Shown here: piece by piece, positions 1 through 6,803 of the stretch
Position numbering within the stretch: position 1 is the first letter of the stretch
Layout of the letters: every line of letters starts with the position of its first letter
Source of the DNA: Verrucomicrobiia bacterium
Lineage (GTDB): Bacteria; Verrucomicrobiota; Verrucomicrobiia; Verrucomicrobiales; Akkermansiaceae
DNA: 18,999 nt
Direction of reading: 5' to 3'
Assembly (NCBI GenBank): GCA_947460915.1
Contig: CANHKJ010000028.1
Location: 1-18,999, forward strand
The notes under the pieces: model-generated
The model's input: only the letters and a program-made list of their open reading frames with translations
The model's database searches: none
What the model was told of the DNA's origin: nothing
Translations under genes and position numbers: made by a program

Positions 1-332
1 CTGATGCCATTGTTTTGTTTTGTTGTTACTACTAATGTAACGTCCCCGCTGAGTAAATTATTCTAATTATCGTAAAAGAATTCCTCCATGATGCCATCGG
101 GATGCTACAGGTCCAATGGCAGCAATGATCGTGCCGTAATGAGATATATCAGAAAACACTGATGAAATGGTGCATTGCGGATAGCACACATGGTTGGGTA
201 GGGCGAAATGACTGTCGCAAGCTGTCGCGCTGTGTCAATTTGTCGCATGAGAATTTTTCAGCCATTTGCCTATTTTTCCCAGAAAAAAAGATTGCTAGTC
301 GCCCAAAAAATTGGCATTTTTTCACTGTTCAG
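1..332. other. Non-coding region upstream of comM
   Basis: No convincing gene is visible here. The comM reading frame stays open upstream to an ATG at 162, but that extension has no resemblance to YifB/ComM, whose proteins begin at the ATG at 333. The stretch is AT-rich around 50-85. It holds a small dyad, GTTAC (25-29) facing GTAAC (37-41), and a set of TGTC direct repeats (213-246, listed separately). I could not find a convincing -35/-10 pair for comM. Confidence 0.6.
213..246. repeat. Phased TGTCRM-like direct repeats upstream of comM
   Basis: TGTCGC occurs at 213-218 and 223-228. A degenerate copy, TGTCAA, lies at 233-238, and a further TGTCGC at 241-246. The first three copies are spaced exactly 10 bp apart, about one helical turn, and the last is 8 bp further on. 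They lie roughly 90-120 bp upstream of the chosen comM start. Helically phased short direct repeats can be activator binding sites, but that role is inference only. Confidence 0.3.
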
Positions 333-1868
333 ATGATTACTCGAATCTATTCAGCAGCCTTACGTGGTGTCGATGCTCAAGAAGTTGAGGTGGAAGTGAA
401 TGCCTGGGGCTCAGAAAAACCGCAGATTTATGTGGTTGGCCTGCCCGATGCCGCCGTGCGCGAATCGATCCAGCGTGTGACCTCCGCGATCATCGCCTCG
501 GCCCTACCGATGAGCGATGGCAGCAAAACCGTGAACCTTGCACCGGCTGACTTGAAGAAAGAAGGCCCATCATTTGACCTGCCGATTGCGCTGGCGATGG
601 CCTCGGCGTGTGCCGAATTGAGCTTACCTGCCGACGATGTTTATGTTGTCGGCGAGCTTGCGCTCGATGGAACAGTGCGAGCGGTGAAGGGAGCTTTGCC
701 GATCGCCTTAGAAGCACGCGCGCGCCGAAAAAAGCGCTTGATCGTGCCTGCGGTGAATGCACCAGAAGCAGCAATTGTCGAGGGCATTGAGGTCATAGGA
801 GTGGAGTCTCTTCACCAAACGTGGCAATACCTCACAGGCTTAGAACCGATCGCGCCCTTCGTGATGGATCGCAAGGCGTTCTTCGAATCGCATCGCAAAT
901 ACGATGTGGATTTTGAGGAGGTCAAAGGTCAATACCAAGTGAAGCGCGCGCTGGAAGTCGCGGCTACGGGTGGGCACAACATCCTGATGGTAGGTCCTCC
1001 AGGAACAGGGAAATCGATGCTCGCGAAACGACTGCCGAGCATTCTCCCTGATATGAGTGAGGATGAAGCAATTGAGACGACCAAAATTCATTCGATCGCA
1101 GGATTTCTCGATCCGAAGCGATCTTTCATCACCACGCGACCGTATCGCGCACCGCACCATACAATTTCGGATGCCGGCCTTCTCGGTGGCGGCACCAACC
1201 CAGGACCAGGCGAGGTTTCTCTTTCGCACAATGGACTTTTGTTTTTGGACGAGCTGCCCGAATTCCGTCGTCAGACACTGGAAGTGATGCGCCAACCGTT
1301 AGAAGATGGTCATGTCACCATTTCACGCGCCGCAGGTTCGCTGACTTTCCCCTCGCGTTTCATGCTCGTGGCCGCCATGAACCCCTGCCCCTGTGGCTAC
1401 TATGGAGATGCCAAAAGAGAGTGCCGCTGTGGCTCTCGCGTGATCGAAAAGTATCGGCAAAAGATTTCCGGTCCCTTGCTCGACCGCATCGACATTCACG
1501 TCGAGGTGCCGCTGGTGGATTTCAAAGAACTGTCATCCAGCGAACTCGGTGAAAAATCTGCCACGATCCGCGAACGAGTCGCCGTGGCGAGAGAAGTGCA
1601 GACCAGACGATTCGAAAAACACAAAGGCACGAATACGAATTCCGCGATGTCAGCAAAATTGGTCCGTGAGCACTGTGTTCTGAATGCCACAAGCACCCAA
1701 TATCTCGAGCATGCGATGGAATCGATGAATTTTTCCGCGCGCGCGCATGACCGCATCCTCAAGGTAGCAAGGACCATTGCTGACCTCGAAGGTAGCGATC
1801 ACATCCTAGATCACCATGTGCTCGAGGCGATTCAGTATCGCTCGTTAGATCGGAAACTTTTCTCATAA
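333..1868 (+). CDS. comM: YifB/ComM family Mg-chelatase-like AAA+ ATPase
   Basis: This is an AAA+ ATPase of the YifB/ComM family. Characterised ComM proteins are hexameric helicases that aid branch migration of DNA taken up during natural transformation; members in other bacteria are often uncharacterised. With the ATG at 333 the protein is 511 residues, matching the usual ~500. The earlier ATG at 162 would add 57 unrelated residues. An N-terminal ChlI-like (Lon protease S5-like fold) domain covers about 1-170. It is followed by Walker A GPPGTGKS (221-228), Walker B LLFLDE (302-307), a cysteine-rich PCPCGYYGD...CRC patch (351-366) typical of the family, and a C-terminal Mg-chelatase domain (about 400-505). 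No Shine-Dalgarno sequence is visible. The gene ends 7 bp from the stop of the convergent neighbour, so the two mRNAs probably overlap at their 3' ends. Confidence 0.95.
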   Translation: MITRIYSAALRGVDAQEVEVEVNAWGSEKPQIYVVGLPDAAVRESIQRVTSAIIASALPMSDGSKTVNLAPADLKKEGPSFDLPIALAMASACAELSLPADDVYVVGELALDGTVRAVKGALPIALEARARRKKRLIVPAVNAPEAAIVEGIEVIGVESLHQTWQYLTGLEPIAPFVMDRKAFFESHRKYDVDFEEVKGQYQVKRALEVAATGGHNILMVGPPGTGKSMLAKRLPSILPDMSEDEAIETTKIHSIAGFLDPKRSFITTRPYRAPHHTISDAGLLGGGTNPGPGEVSLSHNGLLFLDELPEFRRQTLEVMRQPLEDGHVTISRAAGSLTFPSRFMLVAAMNPCPCGYYGDAKRECRCGSRVIEKYRQKISGPLLDRIDIHVEVPLVDFKELSSSELGEKSATIRERVAVAREVQTRRFEKHKGTNTNSAMSAKLVREHCVLNATSTQYLEHAMESMNFSARAHDRILKVARTIADLEGSDHILDHHVLEAIQYRSLDRKLFS

Positions 1869-1875
1869 ACGAGAT

Positions 1876-2652
1876 TCAGGGATTAGGCGGCGCAACTCTT
1901 GCGGGAGGTGGATTCGCCTGCTCGCGCAAATTGATCACCTTCACGGGATTACGCACTTCCTCGCCATCAGCGCGGTAGAGAATGACATTGCTGCGTTCAT
2001 CCGCACCTTGTCCGATCGCACTTTGAAACACAACGCGCCAATTTTGTTCTCCGTCAAGCACTGACACTTGCACAGGCACTGTCTCAGCGGGCAACTTTTC
2101 CACCAAAACACCCCCAGCTTTGAGCTCGATGGTTTTGTTGGCAAACACCCACTTTGAATTTGTTGATAAGGTATTGACCAATCGTGAGGTACCCGCAGGG
2201 AATGCGACAGGTCCCTCGAGTATGACCAAAGAGCGCACTGCATCCCATGTATTTTCTTTCGGCTCTCGCCATAAAATCACCGCGCAGTCGCCTTGTTCTG
2301 GCAACTGGATCTGACTCCACAACTCAGCATGATCTCCTGGTGCTTTTTGCAATCGACAAATCTGCTGCGTCGCAGGCAACGGCAAAAATTCCGTAAACGT
2401 CCCAAGCGCCAACGGCACCGTAAGAGTTTTATCTTTCGTGACCGGTATAGAGATCATACGTGGAGGCTCAGACCCTGGTTCCGGTTCGAGTTCGTAGCGA
2501 ACTCCGTCACGAATCTCCTGTCGGAACGGCGGCATATCGCCCACTGGCAGCAACCGCAACTTCCGCGGCCCAGTTTTTTCCTGACCAAGCCCGAAAGTGC
2601 AACTCAGAGCGAAGAGGAATAAGGCAACAAGCTGTAGCAAGATCCGGTTCAT
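1876..2652 (-). CDS. Secreted hypothetical protein
   Basis: I do not recognise this 258-residue protein. The start at 2652 places a typical signal peptide at the N-terminus (hydrophobic core LLQLVALFLFAL, then a small-residue/Gln region near residue 23). An AGGA lies about 9 nt upstream of this ATG, one of the few SD-like signals in the window; ATGs at 2661 and 2688 are alternatives. The mature protein is mostly predicted beta, with several Glu/Pro-rich stretches (for example ELEPEPGSEPP) and a proline-rich tail ending PPPARVAPPNP. No catalytic motif, Cys pair or membrane segment is apparent after the signal peptide. It follows the HscB-like gene by 65 bp on the same strand and may be co-transcribed with it. 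It is probably periplasmic or outer-envelope. Confidence 0.75.
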   Translation of the reverse strand: MNRILLQLVALFLFALSCTFGLGQEKTGPRKLRLLPVGDMPPFRQEIRDGVRYELEPEPGSEPPRMISIPVTKDKTLTVPLALGTFTEFLPLPATQQICRLQKAPGDHAELWSQIQLPEQGDCAVILWREPKENTWDAVRSLVILEGPVAFPAGTSRLVNTLSTNSKWVFANKTIELKAGGVLVEKLPAETVPVQVSVLDGEQNWRVVFQSAIGQGADERSNVILYRADGEEVRNPVKVINLREQANPPPARVAPPNP

Positions 2653-2698
2653 CACGCACATCCTGAAACATTGCACGATCTCTGGCAAGCCTGTTCAA

Positions 2699-2710
2699 AA
2701 ATCCGGATTT
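2699..2710. promoter_or_regulatory. Perfect 12-bp palindrome AAATCCGGATTT
   Basis: A perfect dyad AAATCCGGATTT sits 8 bp past the HscB-like stop and about 47 bp upstream of the next gene's start. With flanking bases (TCAAA on the left, TTTGA on the right) the symmetry extends to about 18 bp with two bulged A residues. There is no loop, so it is a poor terminator stem. A protein binding site for the downstream gene is equally possible. The function is not shown by the sequence. Confidence 0.3.
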
Positions 2711-2717
2711 GATAAAA

Positions 2718-3260
2718 TCACGAGAAAAATTTCCCGTAACGCTCGCGAAGCTGTTGTTGCCACTTTTCGAGAAAACTCAAATCACGCGCACAGATCCATG
2801 CATTCTCGGCATTGATCACACCCGATTCAATCGCTGGAAAATCACCAATCTTCGATTTCTCAACAACGCGCAAATGATCTTGGCATTGTTCGATTTTTTC
2901 GCGCCCACGTTGCAAATTCGATTCCATCAAAGCGCGCGCCAATTGACTCTGGCACTGCTCCTTTTTACGCAACAACAGATCCGTTTCCTGAATCACCGTG
3001 CCGACCACGCCAAACCAATCTAAAAGTTCACCCGCGACCACGCCTCGACGATCCCCGTTTATGCCAGCCAGTTCTAGCCAGTGCATCAAGCGCGCCGCAG
3101 GGCTCATGATCACGCGATAGGCTTCGTTCAATCGGGAAAAACCTAGCTCATCTCCTTGGTAGTTTTTGCTCGCCATACGATACGCCTCCCGCACCGTTTC
3201 CTCTGCCAAATTCAAGCTGCGCGGCAATCCGAGAGATTCAAAAGCATCCATCGCCATCAT
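2718..3260 (-). CDS. HscB-like J-domain protein with degenerate HPD
   Basis: This 180-residue protein resembles HscB, the J-domain co-chaperone that works with HscA to deliver Fe-S clusters from the scaffold. The N-terminus (DAFESLGLPRSLNL, then EAYRMASKNY, then LNEAYRVIMSPAARLMHWLEL) follows the HscB helix pattern. The C-terminal half (about 80-177) is helical, as in the HscB three-helix bundle, and the overall length is close to HscB's ~171-176. The invariant HPD tripeptide between helices II and III is replaced by QGD (residues 35-37), so normal stimulation of an Hsp70 partner is doubtful. It starts 3 bp after the stop of the A-type Fe-S carrier gene, which supports an Fe-S role. ATGs at 3257 and 3251 are alternative starts. 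Assignment rests on pattern and context, not on the catalytic motif. Confidence 0.7.
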   Translation of the reverse strand: MMAMDAFESLGLPRSLNLAEETVREAYRMASKNYQGDELGFSRLNEAYRVIMSPAARLMHWLELAGINGDRRGVVAGELLDWFGVVGTVIQETDLLLRKKEQCQSQLARALMESNLQRGREKIEQCQDHLRVVEKSKIGDFPAIESGVINAENAWICARDLSFLEKWQQQLRERYGKFFS

Positions 3261-3263
3261 CGA

Positions 3264-3623
3264 TTACGCAGCAAAACTCTCGCCACAAGAACATGTCACT
3301 AGAGCATTCGGATTGCTCACCTTGAAGCCGCCCTGCTGAAGATCATCGGACCAATCCAACTCGCTGCCGCTCACAAAAAGTGCGCTTTTCGGATCGATCA
3401 CGACGTTAACACCGTTACTTGGCACCATGATGTCGCGATCGCGTGGCCCATCGACCAAATCCATTTTGTATTGCAGCCCACTGCATCCCCCTCCGATCAC
3501 TGCAATGCGCAAGGCCCCGCTGCTGCGCCCCTGCTTTTCCAGCAGGCCACGCAAGTGCGCTGATGCAGCATTCATCACGCGGATGAGCTTTTCATTCCCG
3601 ACTTTGTAATTGATTTCTGCCAT
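3264..3623 (-). CDS. A-type iron-sulfur carrier (IscA/ErpA/HesB family)
   Basis: This is a 119-residue A-type carrier that binds Fe-S clusters and passes them to apoproteins in the cytoplasm. The three conserved cysteines are visible: C47 in GGGCSGLQY, and C111 and C113 in TCSCGESF at the C-terminus. The core includes GALRI near residue 36, SALFVSGSELDW and GGFKVSNPNA, all family hallmarks. The ATG at 3623 is chosen because it gives the usual length; an upstream in-frame ATG at 3638 adds only five residues. The gene heads a leftward unit with the HscB-like gene 3 bp downstream, and is divergent from the carboxypeptidase gene. I cannot distinguish IscA, ErpA and SufA from sequence alone. Confidence 0.93.
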   Translation of the reverse strand: MAEINYKVGNEKLIRVMNAASAHLRGLLEKQGRSSGALRIAVIGGGCSGLQYKMDLVDGPRDRDIMVPSNGVNVVIDPKSALFVSGSELDWSDDLQQGGFKVSNPNALVTCSCGESFAA

Positions 3624-3717
3624 GACCTGCCAGCACAATGCGCGAGATTCGCCAGCAAGTCAAACAGCATTCATTTTTCCCTTTCCCACTGGCAAGATTT
3701 CCCTCTATCATGCGCCC

Positions 3718-4623
3718 ATGGCACGCTGTAAGTTCCACTTCTATCATTTCACCATCATTGCCTCCTTGTTCATCGCATGCTGCGGTGGGAACCCAGATCC
3801 ATCGCCGCGCCGTGGCACCAATACCCCTTCCGTCAAGGTTAGCCCCAACAGCATCCCACAGCCACTACCCGGCTCGATTCCTCAGATCGCTCCTCCACCC
3901 GTCGCCGCCGAGTCAGCCATCGTGATCGACATCGGCTCAGGTCGTGTGCTCTATGCGAAAAATGCCGACATCCCTCGCCAAGTCGCATCCACACAAAAAA
4001 TCATCACCGCGCTCTGCGTGCTGGAAGGTGGAGACATCGATAAACAAGTCACCATCGCGGCATCAGATGGTCAATGTGAACCAACCAAACTTTATCTCAA
4101 AGCTGGTGAAAAATATACTCGTCGCGAGCTCCTCAAAGTTCTGATGGTCAAGAGCGCAAACGATGTAGCTCGGGCCCTCGCTCGCGATGTCGCAGGCAGC
4201 CAAGAAAATTTCAGCGCCATGATGAATGCGCACGCCGCCAAGCTCGGCATGCGCCAATCCCGCTTCCAAAATCCTCACGGTTTAACCGAGCCCGATCAAT
4301 TTTCTACCGCGCGTGATATGGCCATTGCCGCGCGCCAAGCCTACCGTTCGCCTCTCCTCCGCTCCTTCATGTCCACAAAAAACATGACCTTTCGTTTCAA
4401 TTCTGGACGCACCATCGCCCTAGAAAACACCAACAAAGTCCTGGAAACTGTGCCCTATTGCAACGGCATGAAAACGGGAACCACCAATGCAGCAGGACGC
4501 TGCCTTATCAGTACTGGCGAACTTGACAACCGCGCAGCAATTGTCGTTGTCCTCAAATCAAATACTCCCAACATTTGGAAAGACTCAGAAAAACTCCTTC
4601 GTTGGGCTCTAGAGCGTCAATAA
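3718..4623 (+). CDS. D-alanyl-D-alanine carboxypeptidase-type S11 peptidase, probable lipoprotein
   Basis: This is a serine penicillin-binding peptidase of family S11 (DacF/PBP5 type), which removes the terminal D-Ala of peptidoglycan stem peptides in the periplasm. All three active-site motifs are present: STQK (91-94, catalytic Ser91), SAN (146-148) and KTG (252-254). The N-terminus is a hydrophobic segment ending IASLFIAC, suggesting lipidation at Cys21, although Phe at -3 is not a classic lipobox. A Pro/Ser-rich linker (about 25-63) follows. The 301-residue protein stops soon after the KTG domain and lacks the C-terminal beta-domain and amphipathic anchor of PBP5; a lipid anchor would substitute. 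The ATG at 3718 was chosen because it places the hydrophobic segment at the N-terminus; the upstream ATG at 3610 overlaps the divergent carrier gene. Confidence 0.92.
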   Translation: MARCKFHFYHFTIIASLFIACCGGNPDPSPRRGTNTPSVKVSPNSIPQPLPGSIPQIAPPPVAAESAIVIDIGSGRVLYAKNADIPRQVASTQKIITALCVLEGGDIDKQVTIAASDGQCEPTKLYLKAGEKYTRRELLKVLMVKSANDVARALARDVAGSQENFSAMMNAHAAKLGMRQSRFQNPHGLTEPDQFSTARDMAIAARQAYRSPLLRSFMSTKNMTFRFNSGRTIALENTNKVLETVPYCNGMKTGTTNAAGRCLISTGELDNRAAIVVVLKSNTPNIWKDSEKLLRWALERQ

Positions 4624-4662
4624 TTTCCATTCACTTACACTCACTCGAACCAAATCATACTC

Positions 4663-5244
4663 ATGCGCGTAGATTCCACCTTCTCACTTCGTCCTAGCTC
4701 CACAGCTCCTGATTTCGCCCTACCTAACGCAAGCGGAAAAATCGTCACACTCGACGAGGCCCGTGGCTCTCTGGGCACCATCGTATTTTTTGCCTGCAAC
4801 CATTGCCCTTACGTCATCCACCTCGCTAGCGAACTCGGCGAATTTGCTGACCGCGCCGCAGCACTTCGCGTAGAAACCATTTGCATTAACTCGAATGATC
4901 TCGCCGCTTATCCACAAGATGGCCCTGAATTCATGAAAGAATTTGCCGCGACTCACAAGTGGAACTTTCCGTATCTCATTGATGAGACTCAATCCATCGC
5001 CAAGGCATACGGCGCGGCCTGCACACCCGATTTTTTCCTCTTTGATGAAAACCTCGCCTTGTTCTACGCAGGTCAATTCGATGACTCTCGCCCGAAAAAT
5101 GGCGTAGCTTGCGGCAGTGATTTGCAAGATGCCATCGATCGCATGCTCGACGGCGAGGCACCACCCACCAGCACTAAGCCCGCGAGCGGCTGCAACATCA
5201 AATGGAAACCCGGTCAAGAGCCACAATGGTTTTCTGCCCCTTAA
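4663..5244 (+). CDS. Thioredoxin/peroxiredoxin-like redoxin (CNHC motif)
   Basis: This 193-residue protein has the thioredoxin-fold redoxin pattern: APDFALPNASG near the start, a FFACNHCPY active site (CNHC at 45-48), ICINSND after it, and the later ACTPDFFLFD strand (119-128) carrying the cis-Pro region. It fits the peroxiredoxin-like group whose members have a CXXC rather than a lone peroxidatic Cys. It is expected to be a thiol oxidoreductase; substrate and partner are unknown. No signal peptide is visible, so it is probably cytoplasmic. It follows the carboxypeptidase gene by 39 bp on the same strand and may be co-transcribed. An additional cysteine pair (C120, C150) and C177 near the C-terminus could take part in disulfide exchange. 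Confidence 0.88.
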   Translation: MRVDSTFSLRPSSTAPDFALPNASGKIVTLDEARGSLGTIVFFACNHCPYVIHLASELGEFADRAAALRVETICINSNDLAAYPQDGPEFMKEFAATHKWNFPYLIDETQSIAKAYGAACTPDFFLFDENLALFYAGQFDDSRPKNGVACGSDLQDAIDRMLDGEAPPTSTKPASGCNIKWKPGQEPQWFSAP

Positions 5245-5275
5245 GGCAAGTGGTCGTCCTTAATGATCAAGATGT

Positions 5276-5304
5276 CTTTGTGCAATTTCTCTGAGATCAC
5301 AAAG
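5276..5304 (+). terminator. Possible terminator hairpin after the redoxin gene
   Basis: CTTTGTG (5276-5282) faces CACAAAG (5298-5304) across a 15-nt loop, 31 bp past the redoxin stop. The 7-bp stem is AT-leaning and not followed by a T-run, so a rho-independent terminator is only a weak call. Confidence 0.25.
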
Positions 5305-5351
5305 CTCGATTACCAAGCACCGGGAGCTAGTACCTTTTCCTACTCAATGTG

Positions 5352-5375
5352 AAGCTGCAGTATGCACTGCGGCTT
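5352..5375. other. 10-bp hairpin with ATGC tetraloop
   Basis: AAGCTGCAGT (5352-5361) pairs with ACTGCGGCTT (5366-5375) around the loop ATGC, giving ten consecutive pairs with one G-T wobble. It lies 107 bp after the redoxin stop, between convergent genes. There is no T-tract on either side. It could be a bidirectional transcript-end structure or part of a structured RNA. Confidence 0.4.
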
Positions 5376-5440
5376 ACTCTCCCAAGCGCGCGAGTTGCCT
5401 CGATTGCTAGTGATGCCCTAGCCATCTTGCGATTCGAACC

Positions 5441-5500
5441 TGAGAGGAAGATTTTTTACCAGCTGTGTCGTCAGCGGTAAACTTGCACTGATACCTCTCA
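5441..5500. ncRNA. Nested stem-loop, candidate structured RNA element
   Basis: An outer 7-bp stem, TGAGAGG (5441-5447) with CCTCTCA (5494-5500), encloses an inner stem. In the inner stem TTTACC (5455-5460), a bulged A and GCTG (5462-5465) pair with CAGCGGTAAA (5472-5481) around loop TGTCGT. The internal loop is asymmetric (7 nt left, 12 nt right). Two nested exact stems in 60 bp are more than expected by chance in one short gap, but the consensus matches no RNA family I know. The strand is undecided and the RNA call is inference. Confidence 0.25.
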
Positions 5501-5613
5501 TAGATCAAAAATCAATGCATCGCCGAATCATTCATTACGCTCTGCTCCTCGCAAAGTTCCGCTAGTATTCGCCGTGAAAATCGAACTGTAGATGCGTGTG
5601 AGCATGTGATGAC

Positions 5614-6729
5614 TCATGTTTTTGAGGATGAAATGGTTGATAAAATGACTCGACTTGCCAACAGGCTCCCTGAATTCCGCTTATAGGACGCCAATCGGCG
5701 CTTCATGCACCGCCATCCCACACCACGATCCATCAAAAGATCTCGCATGATCGATGTGATCTGTGCAGAATTTTCTGCCAACTTACCCGCACCCAAACTT
5801 TCTAACAACTTCAGATTACCCTCTTCCTGGCCGGGCACAAGATGATAAACGATCATCGGACACTGCGCCGCGATCGCTTCATGCACCGTTGCTCCACCGG
5901 CTTTCCCCACGACCAAGTGGTGCGTGTTCAACAACGATGGCACACGACGCGTCCACCCGATCAACTTGACGCGCCCGGGAAACTCGCGCTGAATTTCCTT
6001 CGCTCGTGTGTAAAGCAAACGAATATTTTTTCCTAGCACTATGGTTACATGCACCTCGGAAGATGCTTGCAACAATGCCCGTGCCACTCGTCGCACATGA
6101 GGCTTTTTGGCCGTCGGAAAATACAATACTCGAAACGGATTGACCGACCCCTCTCCATCCACACCATGCATGGATGCAAACTGCGGATGCACCGGAAATC
6201 CTGTATCCACCAAGCGCTCGGCTGGCAGGCCCGCTTTAATCAAACCATCGCGCGTATATGGATCCGTCACCAACCAGGTGGTATTTGGCGCTTTTTTCCA
6301 TGAAGCGTTGATCTCGATCGAGTCCGTGATCACCGTGAAAACGGGAGGCCTTGTCTTATGTTTGGATAATATCCGATCTAAGAAATACGGATAAATTGGA
6401 TACGTGCTCACCACCGCATCTGGCTGAAATTCATCAATCAACCTCGCTAAATCATTTTCAGGCTTCCTCATTACATAAGATCTTTGAAGAGAAAAATCCA
6501 TGTCGTCCGTCGACAAATAAATGCGATACCATAAACGTGGCAAGTGAGTCGTGATGTAGCGGTAGACCTTGCACAGCATACTCGTCAGAGTAGGCATCGC
6601 ACGCATACACGGGTCTGCCACTTGACATACAGCCCCCTGACTTTCTAAGCCCAAGGCAAGATTGCGCGCGGCACTGTTGTGCCCCTCTCCGAAGGATGCT
6701 GTAACGATCAATATGCGCGGTGCTGGCAT
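5614..6729 (-). CDS. MGDG synthase-like family 28 glycosyltransferase
   Basis: This is a 371-residue GT-B glycosyltransferase resembling the monogalactosyl-/glucosyl-diacylglycerol synthase and MurG branch. The N-terminal half carries the hallmark RILIVTASFGEGHNSAAR (GEGH at 14-17), which binds the acceptor side. It is followed by VVSTYPIYPYFL, VFTVITDS (about 130-137) and WLVTDPYTRDGLIKAGLP. The C-terminal donor-binding half has VGKAGGATVHEAIAAQCP (274-291) and VPGQEEGN (298-305), the UDP-sugar motif region. Members transfer a hexose or GlcNAc to a lipid acceptor at the membrane; the substrate here cannot be read from the sequence. The ATG at 6729 is chosen; a GTG two codons upstream (6735) is possible. 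It is divergent from the 6804-10092 unit across about 74 bp. Confidence 0.88.
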   Translation of the reverse strand: MPAPRILIVTASFGEGHNSAARNLALGLESQGAVCQVADPCMRAMPTLTSMLCKVYRYITTHLPRLWYRIYLSTDDMDFSLQRSYVMRKPENDLARLIDEFQPDAVVSTYPIYPYFLDRILSKHKTRPPVFTVITDSIEINASWKKAPNTTWLVTDPYTRDGLIKAGLPAERLVDTGFPVHPQFASMHGVDGEGSVNPFRVLYFPTAKKPHVRRVARALLQASSEVHVTIVLGKNIRLLYTRAKEIQREFPGRVKLIGWTRRVPSLLNTHHLVVGKAGGATVHEAIAAQCPMIVYHLVPGQEEGNLKLLESLGAGKLAENSAQITSIMRDLLMDRGVGWRCMKRRLASYKRNSGSLLASRVILSTISSSKT

Positions 6730-6755
6730 ACGCACGATTTACACAAGTTCCAGGA

Positions 6756-6784
6756 TTGCGTCGAACATGTTTTTCGACTATCCT
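6756..6784 (+). promoter_or_regulatory. Predicted promoter for the 6804-10092 unit with internal dyad
   Basis: TTGCGT (6756-6761) and TATCCT (6779-6784) are separated by 17 bp, a sigma-70-like arrangement with moderate matches. Transcription would start near 6791, giving a very short leader before the ATG at 6804. The spacer carries the inverted repeat GTCGAA (6760-6765) / TTCGAC (6773-6778), which also contains the palindrome AACATGTT, so a repressor could block this promoter. This is prediction only. Confidence 0.35.
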
Positions 6785-6803
6785 ATCTTTGCAACCCACC
6801 ATC

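Larger units (their letters stand above)
5245..5613. other. Intergenic region rich in hairpins
   Basis: This gap lies between two convergent genes (the redoxin and the glycosyltransferase). I find no supportable ORF. It contains three inverted-repeat structures (5276-5304, 5352-5375 and 5441-5500) listed separately. A tRNA-like T-loop string at 5431-5440 was examined and rejected. Part of this may be 3'-end processing or termination signal; an unannotated non-coding RNA is possible. Confidence 0.45.

Noticed and set aside
162..332. N-terminal extension of comM from the ATG at 162
   Set aside because: The 57 residues have no similarity to YifB/ComM and the protein from 333 already has the family's normal N-terminus and length.
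840..1295. 151-residue minus-strand frame
   Set aside because: Antisense to the AAA+ core of comM, including Walker A and B; no independent features.
5421..5447. Possible minus-strand tRNA, because GGTTCGAATC (complement of 5431-5440) looks like a T-loop
   Set aside because: The bases on each side do not form a 5-bp T-stem (only the end pairs match), and no acceptor stem, anticodon arm or CCA is found at the right distance.
6760..6778. LexA/SOS box in the 6756-6784 promoter
   Set aside because: CGAAC and TTTCG halves resemble the Gram-positive CGAAC-N4-GTTCG site, but the spacing and second half do not match, and no SOS gene lies nearby.
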